From JAGNZR01 sp051656905 (lineage in GTDB: Bacteria; Fusobacteriota; Fusobacteriia; Fusobacteriales; Fusobacteriaceae), in contig JBOFJQ010000003.1 of assembly GCA_051656905.1 (NCBI GenBank), positions 1-61,201 of the forward strand: DNA of 61,201 nt, written 5' to 3'. This document shows, piece by piece, positions 45,697 through 53,577 of this stretch (positions within the stretch are counted from its first letter, which is position 1; each line of letters begins with the position of its first letter). Position numbers and translations under genes: made by a program. Below the pieces are notes generated by a model that saw only the letters and a program-made list of their open reading frames with translations, ran no database searches and was not told the origin of the DNA.

Positions 45697-45709
45697 TTAA
45701 AGAATTTAG
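45684..45709. repeat. 26-bp perfect palindrome
   Basis: CTAAATTCTTTAA is followed directly by its reverse complement, TTAAAGAATTTAG. It lies at the left end of the tail-fibre-like remnant. Confidence 0.9.
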
Positions 45710-46010
45710 GTGATTTTATTGATTATTATAGCAGTTTTGTACCTGAAATAGATTTCACTAATATTCTAGGAACTGTATTTCTAGTACATATAGTTGCTCA
45801 AGTAAAAGCCAAAGGTGTTACTGACAATTATATAGGTTCAACATCTTTTATATTTAAAAAAATGGGTCTAATAGAAATATAACAATGCAGGCACAAGGGT
45901 CTGGTCCAGCGCATTCTATTCAAGTTAAACTACAAAGCAGTAAAATAATATCAAGAAACTATGGTGAAATAGACTATGGTATATCTGGACAAATAACAAG
46001 ACCAGTTTAA
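45697..46010 (+). pseudogene. Tail-fibre-like C-terminal remnant with frameshift in an A7 run
   Basis: Frame 1 (45697-45882) reads LGDFIDYYSSFVPEIDF through GSTSFIFKK; the protein then continues sensibly only in the next frame (GSNRNITMQAQGSGPAHS, then NYGEIDYGISGQITRPV) to the stop at 46010. The switch falls at A7 (45856-45862). The Gly/Ser/Thr/beta-rich composition and the short C-terminal motif resemble tail-fibre ends. There is no start codon or ribosome site, so it is a 3' fragment. The phage assignment is by composition and context. Confidence 0.45.
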
Positions 46011-46022
46011 ATAAATTTTATT

Positions 46023-46337
46023 TTAGTTTTTGGCAAAATATATTATCTGTCCTGTGTAGAAAGCTGGAGAGTTTATTGAACTAACAAAGAATTTGAATCT
46101 TCCGTTGCTACAAATATACATTTCTCCTGTTGGGCGAGTTTGGGTATTACCACAAAGAGCTCCACATTGACTTGTGATTGATAATGCCCAAATAGGAATA
46201 TAGTAAAATGTACCAATGAGTACGGTTAGAGTAAAACTAGATATTGATAATATCCAAAACGAAACTACTCTTTCAATGAAAACCTCCATAACATAACCTT
46301 GAATAGTTTCTGCTTTGTAATAAACTAAATTTTTTAA
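46023..46337 (-). pseudogene. Second tail-fibre-like C-terminal remnant
   Basis: The minus frame is open from 46337 to 46023. From the internal ATG at 46289 it gives 88 aa, but sensible sequence extends upstream of that ATG (VYYKAETIQGYV), and no ribosome site fits it. The end, GNTQTRPTGEMYICSNG then SPAFYTGQIIYFAKN, is beta-rich and resembles tail-fibre or adhesin C-termini. It converges with the remnant at 45697-46010. It is read as a truncated phage gene. Confidence 0.4.
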
Positions 46338-46339
46338 CT

Positions 46340-46383
46340 AAATAAAGAAAAGTCAAGTATCTAAACTTGACTTTTCTTTATTT
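46340..46383. terminator. 18-bp perfect hairpin terminator
   Basis: Bases 46340-46357 pair perfectly with 46366-46383 (core GAAAAGTCAAG/CTTGACTTTTC, 8-base loop). It lies just beyond the stop of the minus-strand gene at 46403. Confidence 0.85.
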
Positions 46384-46402
46384 AAATAAATTTTATTAAT
46401 AA

Positions 46403-46675
46403 TTATTTTCCCTGATCAGGAAATAAAGACAAATCAAAATTTTTAAAAGCATTAATAGAAGAATCAATAGAATATTCGTTTATTAATTTAGGATCTTCTA
46501 TCACTGCAAAACCATTTGACACAACAACGAATCCATTGGAGTTCATACTACCTTCAGGTTGACGAAGAACAGTTTTTATATAGCATCCTTCAATAGTCTG
46601 TTCTAGGATAGGATATCCTCTATAAATTTCTTTATAATTTTTGATGTATTGATTAAGAATTTCTTGTTTGTTCAT
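46403..46675 (-). CDS. Small protein of unknown function, paralogue B
   Basis: The 90-aa protein starts MNKQEILNQY at the ATG 46675 with GGGAGG 7 bases upstream. It is a diverged paralogue of the 83-aa protein at 41894-42145: shared N-terminal helix EILN-x-YI-x-NYK, a central KTVL and a C-terminal INAF. No known domain is recognised. It has its own strong terminator. The two copies lie at either end of the accessory island and face the same way. Confidence 0.68.
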   Translation of the reverse strand: MNKQEILNQYIKNYKEIYRGYPILEQTIEGCYIKTVLRQPEGSMNSNGFVVVSNGFAVIEDPKLINEYSIDSSINAFKNFDLSLFPDQGK

Positions 46676-46749
46676 ATAATAACCTCCCAATCTAAAAGTT
46701 TTTAATTGATATTATATACAATAATGAATAAATGATTCCTTTTTTTAGG

Positions 46750-46792
46750 AAAAAAGCACCATATCCCCCAAGAAGGTTATAGGTGCTTTTTA
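46750..46792 (-). terminator. Terminator of the 85-aa protein gene
   Basis: On the minus strand AAAAAGCACC pairs with GGTGCTTTTTT around a 20-base interior that includes a GGGGG run. Confidence 0.8.
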
Positions 46793-46805
46793 TCATGCAA
46801 ATATA

Positions 46806-47063
46806 TTAAATTATTACTTTTTCTAAAAAGAAGTACTCTTCTCCAGTATGAAAATGCTCTTTATAATGATAAGGAATTAAGCAATTTTTATAAATCGAGA
46901 TACCATTACTCAATCTGAAAGTTTGCCCTGATTCAGAAACTATTTTTAATATCTCTATTTCTCGAATAGATTGAATGTGCTCATGAAATAATATTCTAAT
47001 AATTGTATTTTTATTTATTTCAGTATTTATGTTGATTGAATTGCTGTTAATAGGGGTGTTCAT
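46806..47063 (-). CDS. Small protein of unknown function (85 aa)
   Basis: AGGAGG lies 7 bases before the ATG at 47063. The first 20 residues are Asn/Ile/Ser-rich and probably disordered; the rest is mixed and compact (IREIEILKIVSESGQTFRLS). There is no signal peptide, membrane segment or recognised domain. It has its own terminator. It lies at the right end of the accessory island. Confidence 0.6.
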   Translation of the reverse strand: MNTPINSNSININTEINKNTIIRILFHEHIQSIREIEILKIVSESGQTFRLSNGISIYKNCLIPYHYKEHFHTGEEYFFLEKVII

Positions 47064-47302
47064 TTTATTACCTCCTAAAAAATTAATTTAAGGCTATAGC
47101 CTACAAAATAGCTTTTACATAAGTAAAATTTAACTTTAAAGCATTAAATTCATTTAAAGTTATTTTATTACTCTATAAAAGAATGATAACTCTTTAAAAA
47201 GTAAATGTCAAGGATAAGATTTATTTTAGATAAATTATTTATATTTTAAATTTATTGAAAAGTTGCTATAATTGGTTAGGAAGAGAATTAGGAGGGATAT
47301 AA

Positions 47303-47512
47303 GTGGTTAAAATAAAATTACATATATTGATGGCTAAGGATAGAATGACTCAAAAAGATGTAGCTGAAAAAACAGGTATAGCTCCGTCAGTTGTAAATAA
47401 ATATTATCATGATAAAATTATAAGAATTGATAGAGAGCATATAGAATCTCTTTGTGAATTATTCAACTGTGAAATCCAAGATTTAATAGAATATACACCA
47501 AATAAAAAATAA
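47303..47512 (+). CDS. XRE/Cro-type transcriptional regulator (69 aa)
   Basis: The protein is essentially one helix-turn-helix: MTQKDVAEKTGIAPSVVNKYYHD (about 15-37), then an ESLCELFNCEIQDLIEY tail typical of the YozG-like group of small Cro/CI repressors. The start is a GTG at 47303 with AGGAGGG at 47290-47296. A TATAAT lies about 35 bases upstream. Such short regulators are common in phage remnants and next to toxin genes, so it may belong to the neighbouring island. The target is unknown. Confidence 0.85.
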   Translation: MVKIKLHILMAKDRMTQKDVAEKTGIAPSVVNKYYHDKIIRIDREHIESLCELFNCEIQDLIEYTPNKK

Positions 47513-47520
47513 TAATAAAA

Positions 47521-47552
47521 AAAGAGCTGTAGAATTTTTTCTACGGCTCTTT
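47521..47552. terminator. Bidirectional terminator
   Basis: AAAGAGCTGTAGAA pairs with TTCTACGGCTCTTT (one T-G pair), between the small regulator and the convergent Cys-rich protein gene. Confidence 0.88.
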
Positions 47553-47559
47553 CTATAAT

Positions 47560-48372
47560 CTAAGCTTTTTTATTATATTGTATCTTATCCTCTTTTAACT
47601 CTAAGAAATCTAACTCTTCTATCATATCCTCTATAAATTTATCTCCAAGTATATATTTAAGAACAGAGTAATAAGAGAGTAAGAAAGGTTCATAATCATC
47701 TTCATTAAATCCAGTAGGATTAACTTTTCTAAAATTAGGAGATTTTGATAACTCTAAATCCATACAAGGGAAATTAGTATCATTCATAGCCATAGCTTCG
47801 TTATCTTCATTAGGAACAAATATATAAAGAGTACTGTCATCATTCTCTGCCATAATTTCTAAAGGGTATATAGAGCACCACAGTGGCTTTGTATCAATTA
47901 TCTCTCCTAGGGACATACCTTTATCTATACAAATTTTATGAATTGCACATAGTTTCATATCTCCGTGAGAGCAAGAACAAGTGCACTTATCAAAAGTTGT
48001 TTTTACATGTTCATCAGGAATAAGCATAGCATCATTCTTTATTGAGTCTATAATTTTAGAATGGCTTAACCCTTTTTCTTTTAAAGTAGATATAGCTTTT
48101 GTTAGCTTATCATACTCCTCTAAATTTTCAATAATAACTTCTCTAGATCTTTCATTAAACTCATAGGGAAATTGCACACAACAATTAGTTAAACAGTTAA
48201 AGCAATTAAAGTTAGTAAGCAATAAAAAACTATCAACATCAATTATTGCGTTGTATTTTTTATTTTCTATTATTACTTCAGTTGAAATAGTATTAATACT
48301 ATTAAAATACTTTCGTACTGTCTTGGCTAATTTAAAAGGTACTTCAGTTTTGCTATGCATAAAATATTTCAT
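47560..48372 (-). CDS. YkgJ-type Cys-cluster protein (DUF3109-like)
   Basis: The 270-aa cytosolic protein has two Cys-rich clusters that could bind Zn or Fe-S: CFNCLTNCC (about 57-65) and CTCSCSHGDMKLCAIHKICID (about 130-150), followed by DTKPLWCSIYPLEI. This resembles the YkgJ/DUF3109 group of putative metal-binding proteins, which have no settled function. AGGAGA precedes the ATG at 48372. Confidence 0.68.
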   Translation of the reverse strand: MKYFMHSKTEVPFKLAKTVRKYFNSINTISTEVIIENKKYNAIIDVDSFLLLTNFNCFNCLTNCCVQFPYEFNERSREVIIENLEEYDKLTKAISTLKEKGLSHSKIIDSIKNDAMLIPDEHVKTTFDKCTCSCSHGDMKLCAIHKICIDKGMSLGEIIDTKPLWCSIYPLEIMAENDDSTLYIFVPNEDNEAMAMNDTNFPCMDLELSKSPNFRKVNPTGFNEDDYEPFLLSYYSVLKYILGDKFIEDMIEELDFLELKEDKIQYNKKA

Positions 48373-48567
48373 TTTTTCTCCTAGAGGTTAACGTTTATTA
48401 CTTTTAATTTTTATCGTATCTCTTTATTATACAAGAAAAAACTTTTGTTGTCGCTTCTTTTTATAAATATTGATACAGTGCAATAATAGTAAGCATAAAC
48501 TAATGAATTGATTTAAGTAATTTAGATTTAAAATAGGACAAAAAATAAGACAAACAATTATAATATG

Positions 48568-48595
48568 TTGACATATATAAAAAAAATAGTATAAT
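48568..48595 (+). promoter_or_regulatory. Promoter of the yhf-type operon
   Basis: Perfect TTGACA (48568-48573) and TATAAT (48590-48595) hexamers are separated by 16 bases, about 58 bases before the first gene. This is the only strong promoter seen before the nine-gene unit. Confidence 0.82.
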
Positions 48596-48652
48596 AAAAA
48601 ATAAGAATTCTAATTTTCAAAAAAATGAAAATAAGAAAAAGGAGAATTTGCA

Positions 48653-49519
48653 ATGGAAAATCATGTAGGATTACAAAAAATAGAGATTGCTAAATTAAAG
48701 ATACTAGAAGATATTTTAAAAAGAGAGATAGGAGAAAAACTTGAAACTGTAACAAATTATTCAGAGAATTTCAATTTATCTCTAGGTACAATTCAAAAGG
48801 CTCTAACTTTCTTATTAGAAGAAAATGTTATTAAGCTAGAGAAAAAAGGGAAATGGGGAAGTGTTATAACATTTATAGATTATGAAAAATTATTGCAAAT
48901 GCTAGGCAAAAAATTCTTATTAGGTGTTATGCCTATAACTTATTCTCAAAAATATAAAACATTACTAGCACAGTTAGAAAAAGATTTTAAGCTTGATATT
49001 CCTGTATATTTCGCTCATATGAGAGGAGGAAAGACAAGATTAAAACTTATAGAGAATAGAATCTATGACTTCGGTATAGTTTCTAAACTGGCAGCTTTAA
49101 AGTCTATAGAAAATGGAGTTGAAATAGAGGTAATTAAAGAGTTTGGAAAAGAAAGTTATGTGCAAAAACATATAATTTTAAAAAGAAAAACTGTAGGGGA
49201 AAAAATAAAAGTAGGAATAGATAAGGAATCTGATGACCATGTCTTTTTAACTAATAGCTATTTTTCAAAAGAAAATAATATAGATTTTGTAGATATAAGA
49301 TATTCAGAAGTTATAGAGAAAATAGTAGATGGCACAGTAGATGCAGCTATTTGGAATTATGATGATATCTTAAATAAAGAAGTACTTTTAAAAAATAACG
49401 ATATTGAATATTTCGATTTATTACAAAATGAAGATAATATACATGCAACAGAGGCAGTAATAGTAACTCAAAAGGATAATAAATTAATAAAAAATATATT
49501 TGAATATTTTGTTAACTAA
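48653..49519 (+). CDS. yhfZ: YhfZ-type transcriptional regulator
   Basis: The 288-aa protein has an N-terminal winged helix of the GntR-like type (about 1-75, NLSLGTIQKALTFLLEENVIKLEKKG) and a C-terminal domain that looks like a periplasmic-binding-protein fold (LGVMPITYSQKY onward). It matches E. coli YhfZ in layout and length (about 300 aa). It is first in the operon and so probably its local, ligand-responsive regulator. AAAGGAG lies before the ATG. Confidence 0.82.
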   Translation: MENHVGLQKIEIAKLKILEDILKREIGEKLETVTNYSENFNLSLGTIQKALTFLLEENVIKLEKKGKWGSVITFIDYEKLLQMLGKKFLLGVMPITYSQKYKTLLAQLEKDFKLDIPVYFAHMRGGKTRLKLIENRIYDFGIVSKLAALKSIENGVEIEVIKEFGKESYVQKHIILKRKTVGEKIKVGIDKESDDHVFLTNSYFSKENNIDFVDIRYSEVIEKIVDGTVDAAIWNYDDILNKEVLLKNNDIEYFDLLQNEDNIHATEAVIVTQKDNKLIKNIFEYFVN

Positions 49520-49558
49520 GAAAAAAACAAATAAAAAATAAAATAAATTGGAGGAATT

Positions 49559-49921
49559 ATGTCTTTAGCATTTAGGCTAGAACTTTTAGAGAGTTCTAAC
49601 ACCATTAATACTGAAACGAAAAAAAGTCTAGAAAGGGTAATTGAAATATTTAAAAATAAATATTCAATTGAACTTGTAGAAGAAAACGGGTCTATGATGA
49701 TAACTCATTTAGCAATGGCAATAACTCGTATAAAACAGGGAGAGCCAGTAAAGAAGATATCAGAAGATGTGTATGAAGAGATTTTAGAAAGTGAATATTT
49801 TGAGAAATCTAAAGTAATATATGAAGATTTACAAAGTGTTATAGATGTAGTTTTACCTGAGGATGAAAAAAAATATATGGTAGTTAATGTTTGTGTAATA
49901 TTAGAAATGCTAAATAATTAA
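49559..49921 (+). CDS. yhfY: YhfY-type PRD-domain protein
   Basis: The 120-aa protein is a single PTS-regulation-like (PRD) domain: a helical bundle with MMITHLAMAITRIKQGEPV containing the His of PRD sites. E. coli YhfY is also 120 aa. PRD domains are usually phosphorylated by the sugar phosphotransferase system and set the activity of regulators. It lies 39 bases after yhfZ and 15 before yhfU. A partner role with YhfZ is inferred. Confidence 0.82.
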   Translation: MSLAFRLELLESSNTINTETKKSLERVIEIFKNKYSIELVEENGSMMITHLAMAITRIKQGEPVKKISEDVYEEILESEYFEKSKVIYEDLQSVIDVVLPEDEKKYMVVNVCVILEMLNN

Positions 49922-49936
49922 TTAAGGGGGAAGAAA

Positions 49937-50296
49937 ATGGTGAAAATAGTAATTGGTGGTCAAATTGATAAACAGGGAATAGAAAGAAAAGTAAAACAAA
50001 TAGCAGGAGATAAGGTAGAGGTTGTTATAAAAACAGATATAGAAGCAGCAATGATGATAAAATCAGGACAAGCAGACTTCTATTTAGGAGCTTGTAATAC
50101 AGGTGGAGGAGGAGCTTTAGCAATGGCTATAGCAATTCTTGGAACAAATAATTGCGTTACTCTTTCAATGCCAGGAAATATAAAAACAGAAGAAGAGATT
50201 AGAGAAATAGTAAAAAGTGGAAAAAAAGCTTTTGGATTTACAGCAGAGCACATAGATCATGTAGTTCCTGTAGTTATAGGAGAACTTTTAAAATAA
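49937..50296 (+). CDS. yhfU: YhfU-type protein (DUF2620)
   Basis: The 119-aa protein matches the length and layout of E. coli YhfU. It has a Gly-rich loop (GACNTGGGGALAMAIAILG, about 53-71) and a short C-terminal half. Biochemical function is unknown. It directly precedes the membrane protein YhfT, and the two may form a transport unit. AAGGGGG lies before the ATG. Confidence 0.8.
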   Translation: MVKIVIGGQIDKQGIERKVKQIAGDKVEVVIKTDIEAAMMIKSGQADFYLGACNTGGGGALAMAIAILGTNNCVTLSMPGNIKTEEEIREIVKSGKKAFGFTAEHIDHVVPVVIGELLK

Positions 50297-50312
50297 TCGA
50301 TTAGGGGGAAAA

Positions 50313-51623
50313 ATGGAGATTATATCAGTAAAATATATTTTAATTGCATTAATAGGTGGGTTAGCTTCTTTTTTATCTAATAAATCAGTTGCAGTTTATC
50401 ATGATGGGTTACGTCCTATAGTACCAGGTGTTTTGGATGGAAGTATGACTAGAAAAGATTTAGCAGCAACAAGTTTTGCCATGAGTTTAGGTCTTGTTGT
50501 AGGATTTGGAATTCCTTTTTCATTAACAACAAGCATAATTTTAATTCATAGTATTTTGTTAACTACAGATATAATAGGAACGTCATGCCCAGATACTAAG
50601 AAAGGAACAATTGTTGCAGTAGTGCTAGGAGCAATTTACAGTATTCTTTTATTAGTAGGGTTAAGATTTGTAGTAGATGCTTTTGCAATGTTACCAGTTA
50701 ATATATTAGCTCCTCTAGGAAAAGTAGGAAGTCCTATAATTTCAGCTTTTGCTGCTTTCCCTGCTTTAGTTGTGGCATATCAATATGGGGCAAAAAAAGG
50801 ATTGTTTGCTTTTTTAGCAACAGTAATTTTAAGACAAGTTACTCTTTACTATGGAGTTATTAGTCTTGGAACTGCAACTATAAAGTTAAATGCTGATGGA
50901 ATGGCACTTTTAGTTGGAATGATTATAATGTTATTCTTCGCTATGAGAGAGAAAAACGTAGATGGAAGTAATTCAAATGAGATGTTACTTCATATCTTTG
51001 GAGATAGAATAAAAAGAATAAAAAAGAATATTGTTTATTTAGCTATAATGGGGGGACTTATTTCAGCTGGATCAGCAATGCAAATTATAGCAAGTGATCC
51101 AATATCAATTAACTTACTATCTACTGGAAAAGTATCAGAAGCTGCTTTAACGACATTTACTAGATCAATAGGATTTATACCTCTTATTGCTACAACAGCA
51201 ATAGCAACTGGAGTTTATTCCCCAGCAGGGCTATACTTTGTATTTGCTGTGGGATTATTTATAGGAAATCCAGTAATAGCTTTCTTAGTTGGAGCCTTAG
51301 TAATTGTTTTAGAAATTTTAATGTTAGAGAGTATTGCTAAGATGTTAGATAAATTCCCAGGAATAAAAAATTGTGGAGATCAAATAAGAACATCTATGAC
51401 AAAAATATTAGAAATTTCTCTTTTAGTTGGAGGAATGATAGCTGCAGATGCAATGATATCAGGATTAGGATACTTGTTTGTAGGTGGTTTCTATTTAATG
51501 AATAAGACATTTAAGAAACCTATGGTTGATATGGCTGTAGGACCAGTAGCAGCAATATTATTTGGAGTTTTAGTAAATGTATTTGCTTTAGTTGGATTGT
51601 ATGTTCCAGTTATAGCAAAGTAA
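50313..51623 (+). CDS. yhfT: YhfT-type membrane transporter
   Basis: The 436-aa protein has about 11-12 hydrophobic segments and few long loops. Residues after the first helix (SNKSVAVYHDGLRPIVPG) and FSLTTSIILIHS are typical of the YhfT family. Length equals E. coli YhfT. It is the only membrane protein in the operon, so it is the likely importer of the pathway substrate. Substrate is unknown. Confidence 0.85.
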   Translation: MEIISVKYILIALIGGLASFLSNKSVAVYHDGLRPIVPGVLDGSMTRKDLAATSFAMSLGLVVGFGIPFSLTTSIILIHSILLTTDIIGTSCPDTKKGTIVAVVLGAIYSILLLVGLRFVVDAFAMLPVNILAPLGKVGSPIISAFAAFPALVVAYQYGAKKGLFAFLATVILRQVTLYYGVISLGTATIKLNADGMALLVGMIIMLFFAMREKNVDGSNSNEMLLHIFGDRIKRIKKNIVYLAIMGGLISAGSAMQIIASDPISINLLSTGKVSEAALTTFTRSIGFIPLIATTAIATGVYSPAGLYFVFAVGLFIGNPVIAFLVGALVIVLEILMLESIAKMLDKFPGIKNCGDQIRTSMTKILEISLLVGGMIAADAMISGLGYLFVGGFYLMNKTFKKPMVDMAVGPVAAILFGVLVNVFALVGLYVPVIAK

Positions 51624-51649
51624 AATTATTGATTTGTGAGGTGAGATAA

Positions 51650-52687
51650 TTGAAAGAAAATTCTTTAAAAAAAGTATACAGTTCAATAGCTAGAGCTAGA
51701 AATTTTTTAGATAAGACTATATGTGAAATAAATGATAATATTGTTTTAAAAATATTTGATAAAGAGAACCCAAAATTAGTTGGTATAAAAAACACTAAAA
51801 ATATATCAGTAGAATTTTTAAATGAATTAGAAAAATTAAATTATTTCCCTCATACAATTGACAAGATGAGTGATAGAGGAAGAGCAATTGATATTAATTT
51901 GAAGAACCCCTTAACAGGAAGGAATATGACAGGGTCTTCAAGTGCTACAGCTATTAATGTTCTTTATGGAATTAATAATATAGGGATTGGAACAGATGGA
52001 GGTGGCTCTGTTCTTGCCCCTGCTCTATCTTTGAATCTATATTCTATTCTATATAAAGGGATAGGAATAAAAGGAAAAGAGTCTAAAAAATCAACTGATA
52101 ATATCGAGTTTACTCCAGGTGTTGGAATAATTTCACAATATTTTGAAGATATAGAGATAATTACACGTGGATTATTGAAATCAAATGACAGTAAAGTATC
52201 TTTAAAGAAAAAAGCTAATATTTTAGTTTTAAACAATGTAGGAGATGAAATATTAGGGATTTTAAATGAAGAAAAAATATCATTTGAAAAAAGAGATATA
52301 AATTTACCTGATAAAAGGGAAGAGCTAATAAGTTTAGGAAAAAATATATTGAAAGATTTCGATATAGTGATATATAAAGAGGAAAAAATAGATTTAGAAG
52401 GGTTTGGAGATTCAATTTTTGGAACTATGGGTCATGAGTCTTCTATAATACAAAATAATTCTAATAAAAAATTAATAAAAGTTTTAAATATGATAAATGT
52501 TACAGCTATAACTCTACCTATAAATGAAGTTTCATCAGGAATAGTTATATTTACTCGAGAGGGAGAAGAGCATATTTCTGAACTATTAGAGATAGGGAAA
52601 AAGATAGATAGAGAAAGAAGAACAGAGTTATTTAAAAAATATTTTTTGGATTATTCACTTCAAGAAATAGATAATAGATATTTTTAA
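51650..52687 (+). CDS. Short amidase-signature hydrolase inside the yhf operon
   Basis: The 345-aa protein carries the amidase-signature core, TGSSSATA (Ser96-98) and IGTDGGGSV (Ser120). The spacing of about 23-24 residues fits the cis-Ser and nucleophile of this family. Lys47, in LVGIKNTKN, sits where the catalytic Lys would fall, with a shorter gap than usual. It is about 100-150 residues shorter than typical amidases. The start is a TTG at 51650, 6 bases after GAGGTGAG. Its stop overlaps the next gene's start. It probably hydrolyses a C-N or ester bond in the yhf pathway substrate. No counterpart exists in the E. coli yhf cluster. Confidence 0.72.
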   Translation: MKENSLKKVYSSIARARNFLDKTICEINDNIVLKIFDKENPKLVGIKNTKNISVEFLNELEKLNYFPHTIDKMSDRGRAIDINLKNPLTGRNMTGSSSATAINVLYGINNIGIGTDGGGSVLAPALSLNLYSILYKGIGIKGKESKKSTDNIEFTPGVGIISQYFEDIEIITRGLLKSNDSKVSLKKKANILVLNNVGDEILGILNEEKISFEKRDINLPDKREELISLGKNILKDFDIVIYKEEKIDLEGFGDSIFGTMGHESSIIQNNSNKKLIKVLNMINVTAITLPINEVSSGIVIFTREGEEHISELLEIGKKIDRERRTELFKKYFLDYSLQEIDNRYF

Positions 52688-53577
52688 TGAAGGAGATAAA
52701 AGTGAAAGATATAATATATTCTCATGAACATATGACTATTGATTTATCTAAAGAGAAAGGAGATATAGACTGTAATTTAAATATATTTCAAGAGACTAAA
52801 AATGAACTGATTAATCTGAAAAATAAAGGTGTTAGTAAAATTATAGATTTAACAAACAGAGGTATGGGAAGAGATATAAACTTTATTTTAAAACTTCAAG
52901 AGGAAACAGGAATTGAGATAATTTGTTCTACAGGATATTATAAAGATCCTTTTTTACCAGATGAAGTTACTCAGCTAAGTGTAGATGAACTTGCTAATAT
53001 AATGATTAAAGAGATAGAGGTAGGTATAGATAACACTGAAAAAAGAGCTAGTATAATAGGAGAGATTGGAACAAGTTTAGATAAGATAACTGAACTAGAA
53101 AAAAAAGTGTTTTTAGCTGCAATAAAAGCAAGTAAAAAAACTGGAAAATATATAAGTACGCATACAACTCTTGGAAATTTAGCTCACGAGCAATTAGATA
53201 TATTTGAAAGTGAAGGATTAAATTTAAATAAAGTTATATTAGGGCATGTAGACTTAAAAAAAGATTTTGAATATTTAGAATCTTTATTAAAAAGAGGAGC
53301 TTATATAGCTTTTGACACTATTGGAAAGATAAAATATTTGCCAGATGAGACAAGAGTTGAATATATAAAAAAATTGTGTGATGCTGGGTGGACTGAACAA
53401 TTATTACTTTCTGTGGATTTAACAAGAAGAAGTCATTTAAAAATAAATGGTGGAATAGGATATGAATATTTAATAGATAATTTTATTCCTAGACTTATTG
53501 ATGCAGGAGTTTCTCAAGATAAAATTGAAATGATGGTTGTAAAGAACCCTAAAAGAATTTTGGAGGATAAAGAATGA
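52687..53577 (+). CDS. php: Phosphotriesterase-homology protein
   Basis: The 296-aa TIM-barrel amidohydrolase has the metal motif SHEHM (His13, His15), GEIGTS, STHTTLG, LGHVD and SVDLTRRS, the ligand set of the phosphotriesterase family. E. coli Php has the same length and context; its true substrate is unknown and its phosphotriesterase activity is absent or low. It overlaps the stop of the amidase gene by one base. Confidence 0.87.
   Translation: MKEIKVKDIIYSHEHMTIDLSKEKGDIDCNLNIFQETKNELINLKNKGVSKIIDLTNRGMGRDINFILKLQEETGIEIICSTGYYKDPFLPDEVTQLSVDELANIMIKEIEVGIDNTEKRASIIGEIGTSLDKITELEKKVFLAAIKASKKTGKYISTHTTLGNLAHEQLDIFESEGLNLNKVILGHVDLKKDFEYLESLLKRGAYIAFDTIGKIKYLPDETRVEYIKKLCDAGWTEQLLLSVDLTRRSHLKINGGIGYEYLIDNFIPRLIDAGVSQDKIEMMVVKNPKRILEDKE

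Noticed and set aside
45495..45697. Minus-strand protein-like stretch (DIGTKDIENFDVNVGG)
   Set aside because: It has no ribosome site and only a late ATG, and it ends in low-complexity Phe/Leu sequence; too weak to list as a gene, though it may be another phage scrap.
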